Source of the DNA: a virus
IMG/VR virus record: IMGVR_UViG_3300032897_000003
Span: 1-64,000 of that record
Strand: one strand, 5' to 3'
Length of the DNA: 64,000 nt
The first letter of the stretch is position 1. Every line of letters starts with the position of its first letter. The notes under the pieces were generated by a model. That model made no database searches. It had not been told where the DNA came from and saw only the letters and a list, made by a program, of their open reading frames with translations. This document shows positions 1 to 7,939 of this stretch, in pieces. A program made the position numbers and the translations under genes.

Positions 1-312
1 CTCGGGGACCAGCTCAGGGGCCAGCTCTGGGACCAGCTCTGGGACCAGCTCAGGGGCCAGCTCTGGGGCCAGCTCAGGGGCCAGCTCGGGGGCCAGCTCG
101 GGGGCCAGCTCGGGGGCCAGCTCGGGGACCAGCTCAGGGGCCAGCTCTGGGACCAGCTCGGGGGCCAGCTCGGGGGCCAGCTCGGGGACCAGCTCTGGGA
201 CCAGCTCAGGGGCCAGCTCGGGGACCAGCTCAGGGGCCAGCTCTGGGACCAGCTCAGGGGCCAGCTCAGGGGCCAGCTCAGGGGCCAGCTCGGGGGCCAG
301 CTCAGGGACCAG
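1..312 (+). repeat. 26 tandem 12-bp units in a coding region
   Basis: Twenty-six head-to-tail copies of CTC(G/A/T)GG(G/A)... with unit form CTCnGGGnCCAG fill the left edge without an interruption; a degenerate 27th copy follows at 313-324. Variation is confined to base 4 (G, A or T) and base 8 or so (G or A). In the frame that continues into the DUF6745 domain each unit encodes L-[G/R/W]-[G/D]-Q. Because units are 12 bp, gain or loss keeps the frame. The array runs off the window, so its full length is unknown. Confidence 0.97.
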
Positions 313-1011
313 CTCTGGTCAGAATTGGGGATCGAATGGTGGGGCCAACACGAAGCTTACTGGATTTCGTTCTACACATTTTGTCGCGAGATCGTCGGAG
401 CGAAATACGATGAGGTCGCGGATCGACGACTGAATATGTGGCGAGACATCGCGCAGTCGTGCTGCTGGTGGTGGTGTTACGAAAACTACGTCGTCATCAG
501 CGACAGACCAACTGTCTGCCGAATGACCGAGCAAGAGGGACGGCTGCATTGCTCGGACGGTCCAGCGCTCGCCTTCGCCGACGGGTATTCGCTCTGGCGC
601 TGGCACGGCGTCACTGTGCCCGAGGATGTGATCCTGCATCCTGAACAGATCATCGTTTCCCGCATCGACAGCGAAAGCAACGCCGAGGTTCGTCGGGTGC
701 TGATGGAGCGATACGGAGAAGCTCGATACCTGCAGGACAGCGGAGCGAAACCGATCCATCGCGACAAATACGGTGTGCTCTATCTCAAGGAAATACCCGA
801 CGACGAGCCGCTCGTCATGGTGCGGGTGGAGAACAGCACTCCCGAACCGGACGGCAGCACGAAAACCTACTTCCTGCGGGTAAACCCGGAATGCCGGCCG
901 TTGCTCGAAGATGGCACGATGGGAGAGCCACAGAAGCTGACAGCTCGAAACGCGGTGGCATCGGTGCATGGCCTGCGCGGAAAAGAATATGCACCAATGA
1001 TCGAGACCTAG
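1..1011 (+). CDS. DUF6745 protein with N-terminal LxxQ tetrapeptide repeats (5' partial)
   Basis: The frame is open from base 1 to the TAG at 1009-1011, so the start lies outside the window; a TTG at 325 is only an internal candidate. The first ~105 codons are the LxxQ repeat. The rest reads like DUF6745: an aromatic AYWISFYTF segment, then [17 protein letters not shown], a [10 protein letters not shown] stretch, and a C-terminal block with the acidic NSTPEPDGS turn. Members of this family that I know often carry similar W/R/G-D-Q repeats in front of the domain. Biochemical role is unknown. It lies between the expected terminase/portal genes and the head genes and is followed 15 bp later by its usual small partner gene. 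Confidence 0.8.
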   Translation, partial: LGDQLRGQLWDQLWDQLRGQLWGQLRGQLGGQLGGQLGGQLGDQLRGQLWDQLGGQLGGQLGDQLWDQLRGQLGDQLRGQLWDQLRGQLRGQLRGQLGGQLRDQLWSELGIEWWGQHEAYWISFYTFCREIVGAKYDEVADRRLNMWRDIAQSCCWWWCYENYVVISDRPTVCRMTEQEGRLHCSDGPALAFADGYSLWRWHGVTVPEDVILHPEQIIVSRIDSESNAEVRRVLMERYGEARYLQDSGAKPIHRDKYGVLYLKEIPDDEPLVMVRVENSTPEPDGSTKTYFLRVNPECRPLLEDGTMGEPQKLTARNAVASVHGLRGKEYAPMIET

Positions 1012-1025
1012 GAGGAAGACCGACC

Positions 1026-1358
1026 ATGAGCACAAAGAAGAAGATGGACCAATTCCGTCAGGGCGACGTTATGCTGATTGCCTGCAATCGGCCGAGCAAT
1101 CCCGGCAAGGAGGTCGAGCGCGAGAACGGCCGCATCGTCCTGGCCCACGGCGAGGTCACTGGACACGCCCACGCCATCGCATCCATGGACGCCACGCTGT
1201 TCATGGACGAGGCGACCGTCAACCGCTACCTCGACGTGCGAGCTCCGGTTACGCTTGACCACGAAGAGCACGCGCGTATCGACCTGCCTACGGGCTTCTA
1301 CCGTGTCGTGCGCCAGCGCGAATACCATCCCGCTGGCCTTCGACAAGTGGCAGACTAG
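1026..1358 (+). CDS. small conserved protein with HGEVTGHAH motif
   Basis: 110 residues from ATG 1026, chosen because AGGAGGAAG lies at the right distance; the frame is open further upstream but overlaps the previous gene. Visible motifs are QGDVMLI near the N-terminus, HGEVTGHAH in the middle, then LDHEEHARIDLPTGFYRVVRQREY. The many His and Glu residues suggest a metal-binding beta-rich fold (inference). Small proteins of this type commonly sit next to DUF6745 genes, which is the case here. Function unknown. Confidence 0.75.
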   Translation: MSTKKKMDQFRQGDVMLIACNRPSNPGKEVERENGRIVLAHGEVTGHAHAIASMDATLFMDEATVNRYLDVRAPVTLDHEEHARIDLPTGFYRVVRQREYHPAGLRQVAD

Positions 1359-1366
1359 ATAGCACC

Positions 1367-1762
1367 ATGGGAACAGCAAGCGTCGCGTACGCGAAGTCAC
1401 GCCAGAAGCAGCACGAGCAACACGATCAGCCCAAGCTGTCCGGCGAGGAACGCAGGGCTCTGAAGAAGCTGCGCAGGGAGGCGAGGGCAGCCGGGGCGAC
1501 GCTCGCCACCGATGGCGAGGGCGGGCTTCCACCGTCCCTCGTTCTCGGGGTGATGAGACGGGACAAGTTCCACTGCAAGAAGTGCGGCGAGCAGAAGGAC
1601 CTGTCGCTGCACCACAAAGCCCACTTGGATCACCCTGGATCGAAGTGGCTGAAGAAGAAGTCCAAGATCAAGGGGCCCGACCGCAACGACCCCGAGCTGA
1701 TTGCCACCATCTGCAAGGACTGTCACGACGACATCCACGAGGAAGACCGAGAACGCGGATGA
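1367..1762 (+). CDS. HNH endonuclease
   Basis: 131 residues. The C-terminal half has the zinc-HNH pattern: CKKCG, then DLSLHHKAHLD supplying the first histidines, then CKDCHDDIH supplying the second CxxC and the last His. A basic, helical N-terminal region (KKLRREARAA) precedes it. Phage HNH proteins near the terminase end of a genome often help DNA packaging, though some are free-standing homing enzymes. Position next to head genes favours a packaging role, but this is inference. Starts 8 bp after the previous stop. Confidence 0.85.
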   Translation: MGTASVAYAKSRQKQHEQHDQPKLSGEERRALKKLRREARAAGATLATDGEGGLPPSLVLGVMRRDKFHCKKCGEQKDLSLHHKAHLDHPGSKWLKKKSKIKGPDRNDPELIATICKDCHDDIHEEDRERG

Positions 1763-1768
1763 TCCACC

Positions 1769-1987
1769 ATGTTTTCAACGCGTGATTGCGCCGCTTTGTA
1801 TCGCTCCGAAGTGGGAGCCCATGCCCATGACGGCGAGCGGATCATCATGCCGACCCTCGACCAGCTTGAGAAGTGGTCCGACTATGTGGTGGAGAAGGCG
1901 AGGAACCGAGGGCGACGGCCGTGGCTCGGTCGCGAGATCTCCTACGGAGCCAGCAGGCCCCAATGGCCAGCCTCTACGACCAGGTAG
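1769..1987 (+). CDS. small hypothetical protein
   Basis: 72 residues from ATG 1769; an internal ATG at 1847 would give a 46-residue product starting MPTLDQLEKW. It fills the gap between the HNH gene and the head protein and overlaps the latter by 25 bp. The ribosome site is weak. Basic C-terminal part (KARNRGRRPW). No family recognised; it could be spurious. Confidence 0.4.
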   Translation: MFSTRDCAALYRSEVGAHAHDGERIIMPTLDQLEKWSDYVVEKARNRGRRPWLGREISYGASRPQWPASTTR

Positions 1988-2901
1988 TCTCAGCGCACCG
2001 GCGTACCCTTGATCGGCTGATCGACCGCGGGAGCGTGGAGAGGCTGAAGTACGTCTACGACAGAGCAACGGCCGATGTTGCGCGCAAGCTCGAGCAGCGG
2101 CTTGGGAAAGGATCGGTCGACTTCACCGCCCACCACCTGCAGCTGGTCATGGCGCAGTTGAAGAGCGGTCAGATGTACATCGACGAGCAGCTGCTTGGAG
2201 AGCTGGACGCGGCCACCAGGGAAGCGCAGGTGGAATCCCTCCGAGGGCTGGCCCGGGACTACAAGAAGCTGGAGAAACACTTCAGCGGGCAGGCACCTGT
2301 CTTGCCGATCGAGGAATCGGCGCGATTCGCCAAGGTGGTCGACAAGGGGAGAAGCTCTCTCTTGCGCCAGCACAAGACCAGCATCAAGCGCTACGGCATG
2401 CAGATGATCGGGTCAATGCAGGACGCGATGGCTATCAGCCTCGCATCGGGGGAAACGCTCGATGGGGCGGTCGGTCGGGTGCACGGGGTGATGCAGGACG
2501 AATGGTGGAGGGCCGAGAGGGTCGCGAGGACCGAGTCCTGCTACGCAGCAAATGTCACCCACAGCGACGGCATTGCTGAGATTGCGAAGGACGACCATGG
2601 TCTCATGCAGCAATGGATCGAGTTCTGCGATCCTGACGGCAAGCCCCTCGACGACCGAGTGGCGGTCGACAGCATCGCAATCCATGGGCAGGTGGTGGAG
2701 CCAGGAGGGCTCTTCGTCATGCCGAAGACAGCGCCGTACCCAGACGCGAAGGGGAGAACGGACGTTCCCGACGCGCTTGTGGGGCAATCCTGGTCAGTTC
2801 CGCCATGTCGGCCCAACGGTAGAGAGACAGTGCAGGCGTGGAAGAAGGAGTGGGGGCCCGGCTGGAAGTACGTCAATGGACGAAGGGTGTGGATCAAGTA
2901 G
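1963..2901 (+). CDS. head morphogenesis / minor head protein (Mu gpF-like)
   Basis: 312 residues from ATG 1963; a longer reading from 1873 is possible but lies over the preceding small gene. The N-terminal half is alpha-helical and charged. The central RVARTESCYAANVTHSDG segment and the following Trp-x-x-x-C/D-P-D-G portion match the layout of Mu F and SPP1 gp7-type minor head proteins, which bind the portal and stabilise proheads. The position just after where portal should be, and before scaffold and capsid, agrees. Family assignment is from pattern, not from a search. Confidence 0.75.
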   Translation: MASLYDQVVSAHRRTLDRLIDRGSVERLKYVYDRATADVARKLEQRLGKGSVDFTAHHLQLVMAQLKSGQMYIDEQLLGELDAATREAQVESLRGLARDYKKLEKHFSGQAPVLPIEESARFAKVVDKGRSSLLRQHKTSIKRYGMQMIGSMQDAMAISLASGETLDGAVGRVHGVMQDEWWRAERVARTESCYAANVTHSDGIAEIAKDDHGLMQQWIEFCDPDGKPLDDRVAVDSIAIHGQVVEPGGLFVMPKTAPYPDAKGRTDVPDALVGQSWSVPPCRPNGRETVQAWKKEWGPGWKYVNGRRVWIK

Positions 2902-2949
2902 CAGTTTCGATCTGCAGTCTGTTACCATGGCGAGCTTGGAGGTACCACT

Positions 2950-4026
2950 ATGGCTCAATTTCGTCCGCATCGTCTGGACCCGCAACAGGAATCAATTCGA
3001 GCTTGGTTTGTTTGTCGCGATTTCCTAGGAACTGGAGTCTCGCACATCGGTCTCTCAATAAGCGCGGACTACACAGCTAAGTCTCTACAGTCACATGGAA
3101 TTTGGGCGGAAGCAATGGCTGTAAAGGACGCCGGCTCGCTTGCCGCTCAATTGGATGCCGCAGTAAAGACGGCATTAGCAAACGGGGAAGTGCGGCCATC
3201 GCACGTCATCATCTCTGCCCCGTGGCTCGAGGCTGATGACGTGGTCAAGCTGGCGCGCAAGTACCACGAGATGCAGTGGTATGTCATCAGCCATTCGAAC
3301 GTCGGCTTTCTCCAGGCAGACCCACACGCGATCAAGATCATGCGCGACCTGACGAGCTACCAGATGCAGATGCCGAACCTGTACGTCGGGGGGAACTGCA
3401 AGACGTTCGTCGAATGGGCAACCGCCGCGTGGCGCGTGCCCGTGATGTGGGCCCCGAACATGTACAACATGGCCGAGGTCATGGAACAGCACCCGAGAAC
3501 GTGGACGCCGGGCGCTCCGCTGCGGATAGGCCTGTTCGGTGCCAACCGTCCGCTCAAGAACCACATCACCGCGGCTGCCGCTGTCGTGGAGCTCGCCACG
3601 CGCTACGGATCACCCGTCGAGTTGTTGATGTCGTCGGGCCGTAACGAGGGATCATCCCAGCAGGCCATCGACGAAATCACAGCTCGCATTCCCAACTTGA
3701 AGGTGACCAAGACAGGGTGGCTCGACTGGCCTAGTTTCCGGGCCCTGATCAGGTCAACGAACCTGATGTTGCAGACCTCATTCACCGAAAGCTTCAACGT
3801 GGTGACGGCTGACGCCATCGCCGAGGGCGTGCCCGTGGTTGTCGGCTCCGCCATCGATTGGGCGCCTACACACTGGCAAGCCGACCCGGACGATCCAATG
3901 GATGTCGCGGCGGTAGCCGACCGTCTCCTGCGTGACCCGCACGCGATGGCCAACGGGCGGAGGGCTCTTCAGCACTATGTAAGCCAAGCGTGGATCGGCT
4001 GGCAGCAGTTGTTCGGATTGGCGTAG
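2950..4026 (+). CDS. GT4-like glycosyltransferase
   Basis: 358 residues; a good ribosome site (TTGGAGGT) precedes ATG 2950. The C-terminal half has a GT-B fold signature: LRIGLFGANRPLKNH opens the second Rossmann domain, LKVTKTGWLDWPSF follows, and TESFNVVTADAIAEGVPVV is the donor-site motif. The usual E-x7-E pair reads E-x7-D here. Family 4 enzymes transfer sugars from nucleotide-sugars. In a phage head cluster the acceptor could be capsid protein, host surface sugar or modified DNA; nothing in the sequence decides. It has long flanking gaps, which suggests an inserted cargo gene. Confidence 0.85.
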   Translation: MAQFRPHRLDPQQESIRAWFVCRDFLGTGVSHIGLSISADYTAKSLQSHGIWAEAMAVKDAGSLAAQLDAAVKTALANGEVRPSHVIISAPWLEADDVVKLARKYHEMQWYVISHSNVGFLQADPHAIKIMRDLTSYQMQMPNLYVGGNCKTFVEWATAAWRVPVMWAPNMYNMAEVMEQHPRTWTPGAPLRIGLFGANRPLKNHITAAAAVVELATRYGSPVELLMSSGRNEGSSQQAIDEITARIPNLKVTKTGWLDWPSFRALIRSTNLMLQTSFTESFNVVTADAIAEGVPVVVGSAIDWAPTHWQADPDDPMDVAAVADRLLRDPHAMANGRRALQHYVSQAWIGWQQLFGLA

Positions 4027-4238
4027 TTCGCAGGGCTTCCGGTGCTCTCTATCCCCGATTCTATGGGGTCACTCAACAGCATCTCCTGTCCACTTCTTCA
4101 GTCGCCACGGCCTTCTTCGAATTAGCTGTTGCACGCTCCAGAAATAGTGTCCACCATTACGTCAGCAGTGCTGACAATTAGATCCAGCCATCGGCCCCAG
4201 CCGGCCAGGACTAAAGGCAGCCCTGCTCCGGAGGACCA

Positions 4239-4388
4239 ATGCTCAAGATCGCTCTGACCCTGTTCGTAATGGGCTCGCTCGCTTGGTGTGGGAATGCTGA
4301 GGCCAAGGGCAAGGCCGGCGTTAGCGGAGAATGCGTCGAGGTGCCGATTCCGTCCGACCGGCTCACCGGGTGGAGGGATGCTCGGTGA
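4239..4388 (+). CDS. small secreted or lipoprotein-like peptide
   Basis: 49 residues with GGAGGA 4-5 bases before ATG 4239. Residues 1-22 look like an export signal: MLK, a hydrophobic stretch ALTLFVMGSLAW, then CGNAEA. Cleavage after AEA or a lipobox reading (SLAWC) are both possible. The remaining 25 residues are unremarkable. A GTG at 4385 overlaps its stop and opens a 27-codon frame ending at 4468 that I do not trust. Confidence 0.45.
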   Translation: MLKIALTLFVMGSLAWCGNAEAKGKAGVSGECVEVPIPSDRLTGWRDAR

Positions 4389-4653
4389 GCAAGGGCACGC
4401 GTATAGCCACGGTCATCGACCTGGCAGAGCTGGTGTTTCGCTGGAGGCGCCCCAACATCCCATGCTGAAGGCCTGCAGCACCTGCGGCTGGGTGATGAGA
4501 ACACCATCTGGTCGCAGGGTTTGCACCTGTTTCGATTCACAGGAATTGGTCGTGCACGCCTCGGGTTTGTGCCGACGCTGGTTTCACGTGTGGTTGTTGC
4601 GTGCGCTGTACGCGAGCACACATGACCATGCAAGAAAAACGACACCGTCACTG

Positions 4654-4675
4654 CTAGACACCTGTCCAGGTCTAG
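4654..4675. promoter_or_regulatory. palindromic operator-like site
   Basis: CTAGAC...GTCTAG arms with inner CTG/CAG make a near-perfect dyad. The left arm with its following bases (TGCTAGACACCTGTCCAG, 4652-4669) matches 16 of 18 bases at 58952-58969, where the same bases contain a promoter -35 box. Confidence 0.4.
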
Positions 4676-4701
4676 CGAACGTAACTATGGATAACTGTTG
4701 C

Positions 4702-4730
4702 TAGACACAGTGAAGCGATGTCGCTAACGT
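4702..4730 (+). promoter_or_regulatory. possible sigma-70-like promoter
   Basis: TAGACA (4702-4707), 17 bases, then TAACGT (4725-4730). Both boxes depart from consensus. It is the best-placed candidate ahead of the acidic protein and capsid cluster. A second weak option is TTGACC at 4754-4759 with a poor -10. Confidence 0.3.
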
Positions 4731-4796
4731 ATTGTAATGACTGAAGAAAAAGCTTGACCTGCCACGCAAGGCGTGGACTCTATTGATCTAGAGACC

Positions 4797-5354
4797 ATGA
4801 GCAGCGTCGACCCTGGCAAGCTGAAGTCACTCGTCAAAAACTCTCAAACCGAGCTTCCCGATACGGAAGATGAAGAGGAAAGCGAGGATACAGACGAGGG
4901 AGACGAAGGCGCTGGGGATGATGAGACCGAAGACGAAGCCGATGGCGACGATGGTGACGAGGAGGAAGTAACGGTCGATTCATTGGCCGAGTCCTTCGCC
5001 CCTGCCGTAGCCTCCATCAACGAGATCATCGACGAGTTTCGGGGTGGCGGCGATGCCCAGCCGAAGGCCGGCGTCGAGCAGCTGGAAGAGGACGTAGACG
5101 CCGAGACGGTGCACGAGTTTTGTGCATGGACCGTCGACGCCGGTAAGAAGGACTTCCGGAAGCTCGGCGAGGCGCTCGACCTGGAAGACGTCGACGGGTT
5201 CGTCGGCTGGTGCCGTGCCGTTCGCAAGATGGAGGAAGATGGAGAGGGCGAGGGTGGCGGTGAGGATGGGAAAGAGGAGCAGGACGACGAGGGCGCCGGA
5301 GATGATGAGGCCATGGGCGAGGAAGAGACCGAAGACGAAGGCGACGAGGACTAA
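4797..5354 (+). CDS. highly acidic hypothetical protein
   Basis: 185 residues from ATG 4797; GTG 4773 would add eight. The protein has two Asp/Glu-rich tracts (roughly residues 25-65 and 150-185) around a helical core containing DSLAESFAPAVASINEIIDEF and FVGWCRAVRKMEED. Such charge would suit a capsid interior or scaffold-interacting role, but no family is recognised. It opens the row of small genes that leads to scaffold and major capsid. Confidence 0.65.
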   Translation: MSSVDPGKLKSLVKNSQTELPDTEDEEESEDTDEGDEGAGDDETEDEADGDDGDEEEVTVDSLAESFAPAVASINEIIDEFRGGGDAQPKAGVEQLEEDVDAETVHEFCAWTVDAGKKDFRKLGEALDLEDVDGFVGWCRAVRKMEEDGEGEGGGEDGKEEQDDEGAGDDEAMGEEETEDEGDED

Positions 5355-5357
5355 CTC

Positions 5358-5624
5358 ATGCCGGGCAACCTCAAGAACAGAATGCGGATGCCGTCCGGCA
5401 ACGGTCTGGTCAATCGCGACTTGAGCCGCGTGGAAGGCGAGCGAGCGGCCGATCCTCAGTTCTACGAGCCCGACGTCAGCCACGTCGACACGGATACGGA
5501 CGACGGCCTCAAGGTGTCGGGAGGAAAGATTTCGGCGAGGCCGCGGAGCAAGTCGAGTGACCTGCCCGGCTATCCCGTCAACCGCAGCGCATTCGTGCGC
5601 ACCAATCCAAGGGGGACTCGATGA
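5358..5624 (+). CDS. small hypothetical head-cluster protein
   Basis: 88 residues, starts 3 bp after the acidic protein. Hydrophilic, no Cys, with many Arg, Asp and Pro residues; looks largely unstructured. Last codons overlap the next start (ATGA). No family recognised. Confidence 0.6.
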   Translation: MPGNLKNRMRMPSGNGLVNRDLSRVEGERAADPQFYEPDVSHVDTDTDDGLKVSGGKISARPRSKSSDLPGYPVNRSAFVRTNPRGTR

Positions 5625-5848
5625 GCACAGAAGCTCTATCACCCGGGCGCCGCCGGGCCCTGCAGTTGTCCGGTGCGAAGATTCGATCGCCACAACAGCA
5701 CATGGCTCCTGATGGGAAACCTGTCGGAGCAGGCGCTGACGTGCTCGGTGGAGCGAAGCCGAGTGAACCTTTGCTCAACACTGCGAGCGTTTCGCCGCCC
5801 GCAGCCGGGCGCCGCCCGCTGCCGCTCAAGCGCCAGGCCGGTAAGTGA
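5621..5848 (+). CDS. small basic hypothetical protein
   Basis: 75 residues, coupled to the previous gene by an ATGA overlap. Low-complexity, rich in Pro, Ala, Gly and Arg (for example GRRPLPLKRQAGK at the end), probably disordered. Function unknown. Confidence 0.55.
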   Translation: MSTEALSPGRRRALQLSGAKIRSPQQHMAPDGKPVGAGADVLGGAKPSEPLLNTASVSPPAAGRRPLPLKRQAGK

Positions 5849-5868
5849 GCGGCTGAAGGAGAATTTTC

Positions 5869-6018
5869 ATGGCCGAGATCAAAGACACCAAGAAAGAGTA
5901 CGACGCTTCCCACGGGACGCCCAAGGGATGGGATCCGAAGGAGATCGACACCGCATCGACCGCGATGCCAAAGCGGCAGGGCCCGTTGCCGTTCAAGAAG
6001 ACGGGCGGCACCGTCTAA
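5869..6018 (+). CDS. 49-residue hypothetical protein
   Basis: Short frame with a strong ribosome site (AAGGAG, 7-8 bases before ATG 5869). Lys- and Pro-rich, with the C-terminus PKRQGPLPFKKTGG resembling the C-terminus of the previous protein (RPLPLKRQ). The two may be distant copies of one small head-associated peptide. Confidence 0.55.
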   Translation: MAEIKDTKKEYDASHGTPKGWDPKEIDTASTAMPKRQGPLPFKKTGGTV

Positions 6019-6055
6019 CCCTTTTCACCGCCACAGGCAGAAAGACGATTTTTTG

Positions 6056-6808
6056 ATGACGACAACAACGGTTGTTCAAACGGTTCGCGACAAGCTGAAC
6101 AGCAACATTCTCGGCAAGGAGACCGACGTACACAGCCGAGCCCCGCTCGGTGACATCCTGTCGATCCTCCTCGACACGACCAACCCGACCACGGTCGTTG
6201 CGGCCACCACAGTGGGCGCTGCGGTGACTCCGACGTCGAGTGCACCGTCGGCGCAGACCGGCGCGACGGTGAGTACGACCAGCGCGGCGACGCAGACCGG
6301 GAGCTACGTCCAGGCCGACGTCCAGACGATCGCGACTTTGGCGAACGCGCTGAAGACCGACTACAACAAGACGATCACCGACGTGGGCGCGATCCTCACC
6401 ACGCTGGGCGCCGCGGTTACTGACGTGGGAACGCTGGCCACGCGGCTGAACCAAGCTCGCGTCGACATCCTTGCCTTGCGTGCCGAGCTGGCCGCGGTCG
6501 TTGGGAACGGCGTGATCGGTGGAGCGACCGAGACCGGGCTGACCCCGACGTCCAACGTGGTCACCCTGTCGGCCGCGCCGACCGAGCATGGCCTCATCAC
6601 CGTGCACGTCACCGCTGGTACGACGACGGGCGTGTTCAAGCTCGTTCGAGATCCCGACCACACCCTCGCCACCGGTGAGGTGTACTGGAACGGAAAGACG
6701 AAGCTCACGTTCGCCGCGATCGATGCCGTCAGCGCGGTGGATGTCATCTACGCGAAGGGCGACCTCTCGCAGAAGGTCTCCTGCCTGTTGCCGTCCGTAC
6801 CGACGTAA
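6056..6808 (+). CDS. probable head-associated structural protein
   Basis: 250 residues from ATG 6056 (a TTG at 6053 directly precedes it). The N-terminal third is Thr/Ala/Ser-rich and low-complexity; the middle is helical (QTIATLANALKTDYNKTITDVG, split by turns); the C-terminus is beta-rich (HGLITVHVTAGTTTGVFKLV). This resembles capsid decoration or fibre-like proteins, and it sits two genes before scaffold. Function inferred from position only. Confidence 0.6.
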   Translation: MTTTTVVQTVRDKLNSNILGKETDVHSRAPLGDILSILLDTTNPTTVVAATTVGAAVTPTSSAPSAQTGATVSTTSAATQTGSYVQADVQTIATLANALKTDYNKTITDVGAILTTLGAAVTDVGTLATRLNQARVDILALRAELAAVVGNGVIGGATETGLTPTSNVVTLSAAPTEHGLITVHVTAGTTTGVFKLVRDPDHTLATGEVYWNGKTKLTFAAIDAVSAVDVIYAKGDLSQKVSCLLPSVPT

Positions 6809-6822
6809 CCGTCGGCCACCAA

Positions 6823-6981
6823 ATGTTCATCACCCGCGGGACATACGCCAACCTCGGATTCACCGGGGGCGCCTCTGTCCCGCGCCACGTGACTCGTAGA
6901 CTCGCGCAAGCCCGCTTGTCGAAGTCGTCACTCGTGACGACGGCGACGATACAGCCGGTAGACCGCGACAGAGACGAGTAG
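6823..6981 (+). CDS. possible 52-residue protein
   Basis: The only frame that fills the 190-bp gap before scaffold. ATG 6823 has no clear ribosome site. Contains TRGTYANLGFTGG and a basic middle. May be spurious. Confidence 0.3.
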   Translation: MFITRGTYANLGFTGGASVPRHVTRRLAQARLSKSSLVTTATIQPVDRDRDE

Positions 6982-6998
6982 CTCACGAGGAGCGAGTC

Positions 6999-7883
6999 AT
7001 GCCAGACCCCATCATCCCACAGCCCGCAGAAAACCAACTCCCAGTCCCACAGCCACAGCCAATCACTCCGCCAGATCCGAACGCGCAACCGGCGCAGTCC
7101 CAGACCGTGCGATCCGAAGGCAGCCTCGTGCATCTGCCGAGCCGGGCGCTCAAAGAGCGCTTGGACAAAGCAGAGAAGCGAGGACGCAGTGCCATGTTGG
7201 CCGAGCTTGATACACAAGCCCAAGCACTTGGGTACGCGAATCACGCGGCCATGATGCAGCACCTGCAAGCCAGGAAGCCAACCGGCGCGGGACCGAAGCC
7301 GGCGCAAGCCCAGCCCCAACCAGGACAGACACCCAATTCCGAACCGACGCCACCCAGGGATCGCAACAACCGCCAGGCCATGCGGGAGTACGAGCGAGAC
7401 CACCGTAGGTGGCAAGAAACGCAAAAGGCGAAAGAGCGGGCCGAGCAAGCGGCAGCCGATGCGCGCAAAAAGCAGCGACGAGCCGAGCGACAAGTGCAAG
7501 CCATGCAGGCTCGCATGGAGCTCGAGCGGATCGCGTCCCACGTTGGGATCAAGGACACCGACTACGCAATCACCTTGTTCGAGCGAGCCCACGCCAATTT
7601 GAGCGAGGACGATCTCGGGAAGGTCGACGAGGCAAAATTCTTCGAAGGGCTTCGTCAAGGACATGCGTACCTGTTCGGTGAAGTCGTGGTACCCGCTACG
7701 ACTGGCACGACAGGAACGGTACCAGGGTCGAGTGGAGCGAGACCGCCACAGCCTTCGGCCACGTCGGTCAAGGCAGGCGATCAGGGCAAGGTCGATACCA
7801 TGAAGATGTCCAAGGAGGAGTACCAACGGTACAAGGCCAAGTTGGGCATCCGCGGGGCAGCGGCCGGAACCCGAATGTCGTAG
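6999..7883 (+). CDS. capsid scaffold protein
   Basis: 294 residues. The first ~40 are Pro/Gln-rich and disordered; residues ~130-180 form a long charged helix likely to be coiled coil (YERDHRRWQETQKAKERAEQ and onward, rich in Ala, Glu, Arg); the C-terminus is basic and Met-rich (KMSKEEYQRYKAKLGIRG), like the capsid-binding end of many scaffolds. It lies immediately before the major capsid gene, the standard place. Sequence conservation in scaffolds is poor, so the call rests on composition and order. Confidence 0.75.
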   Translation: MPDPIIPQPAENQLPVPQPQPITPPDPNAQPAQSQTVRSEGSLVHLPSRALKERLDKAEKRGRSAMLAELDTQAQALGYANHAAMMQHLQARKPTGAGPKPAQAQPQPGQTPNSEPTPPRDRNNRQAMREYERDHRRWQETQKAKERAEQAAADARKKQRRAERQVQAMQARMELERIASHVGIKDTDYAITLFERAHANLSEDDLGKVDEAKFFEGLRQGHAYLFGEVVVPATTGTTGTVPGSSGARPPQPSATSVKAGDQGKVDTMKMSKEEYQRYKAKLGIRGAAAGTRMS

Positions 7884-7939
7884 TGAGGGGGCACGGGGGT
7901 CGAGAACCACAACAGCAGCAGAAGTAAAGGAAGGAAACC

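Larger units (their letters stand above)
4389..4772. other. 384-bp gap with palindromes and weak coding
   Basis: Holds no convincing gene. A frame from ATG 4462 to 4704 begins with a zinc-ribbon-like CSTCG...CTC pattern but ends in poor sequence. Near 4654-4675 there is an imperfect palindrome CTAGACACCTG/TCCAGGTCTAG, and TGCTAGACAC recurs at 4699-4708. The stretch is more AT-rich than its neighbours from 4620 on, as expected for a promoter/operator region ahead of the capsid cluster. Confidence 0.5.

Noticed and set aside
1-312. CRISPR array or intergenic satellite
   Set aside because: No spacers, 12-bp unit, and the frame runs into a DUF6745 domain.
6744-7910. 388-codon minus-strand frame
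   Set aside because: Antisense to scaffold; long only because of high GC third positions.
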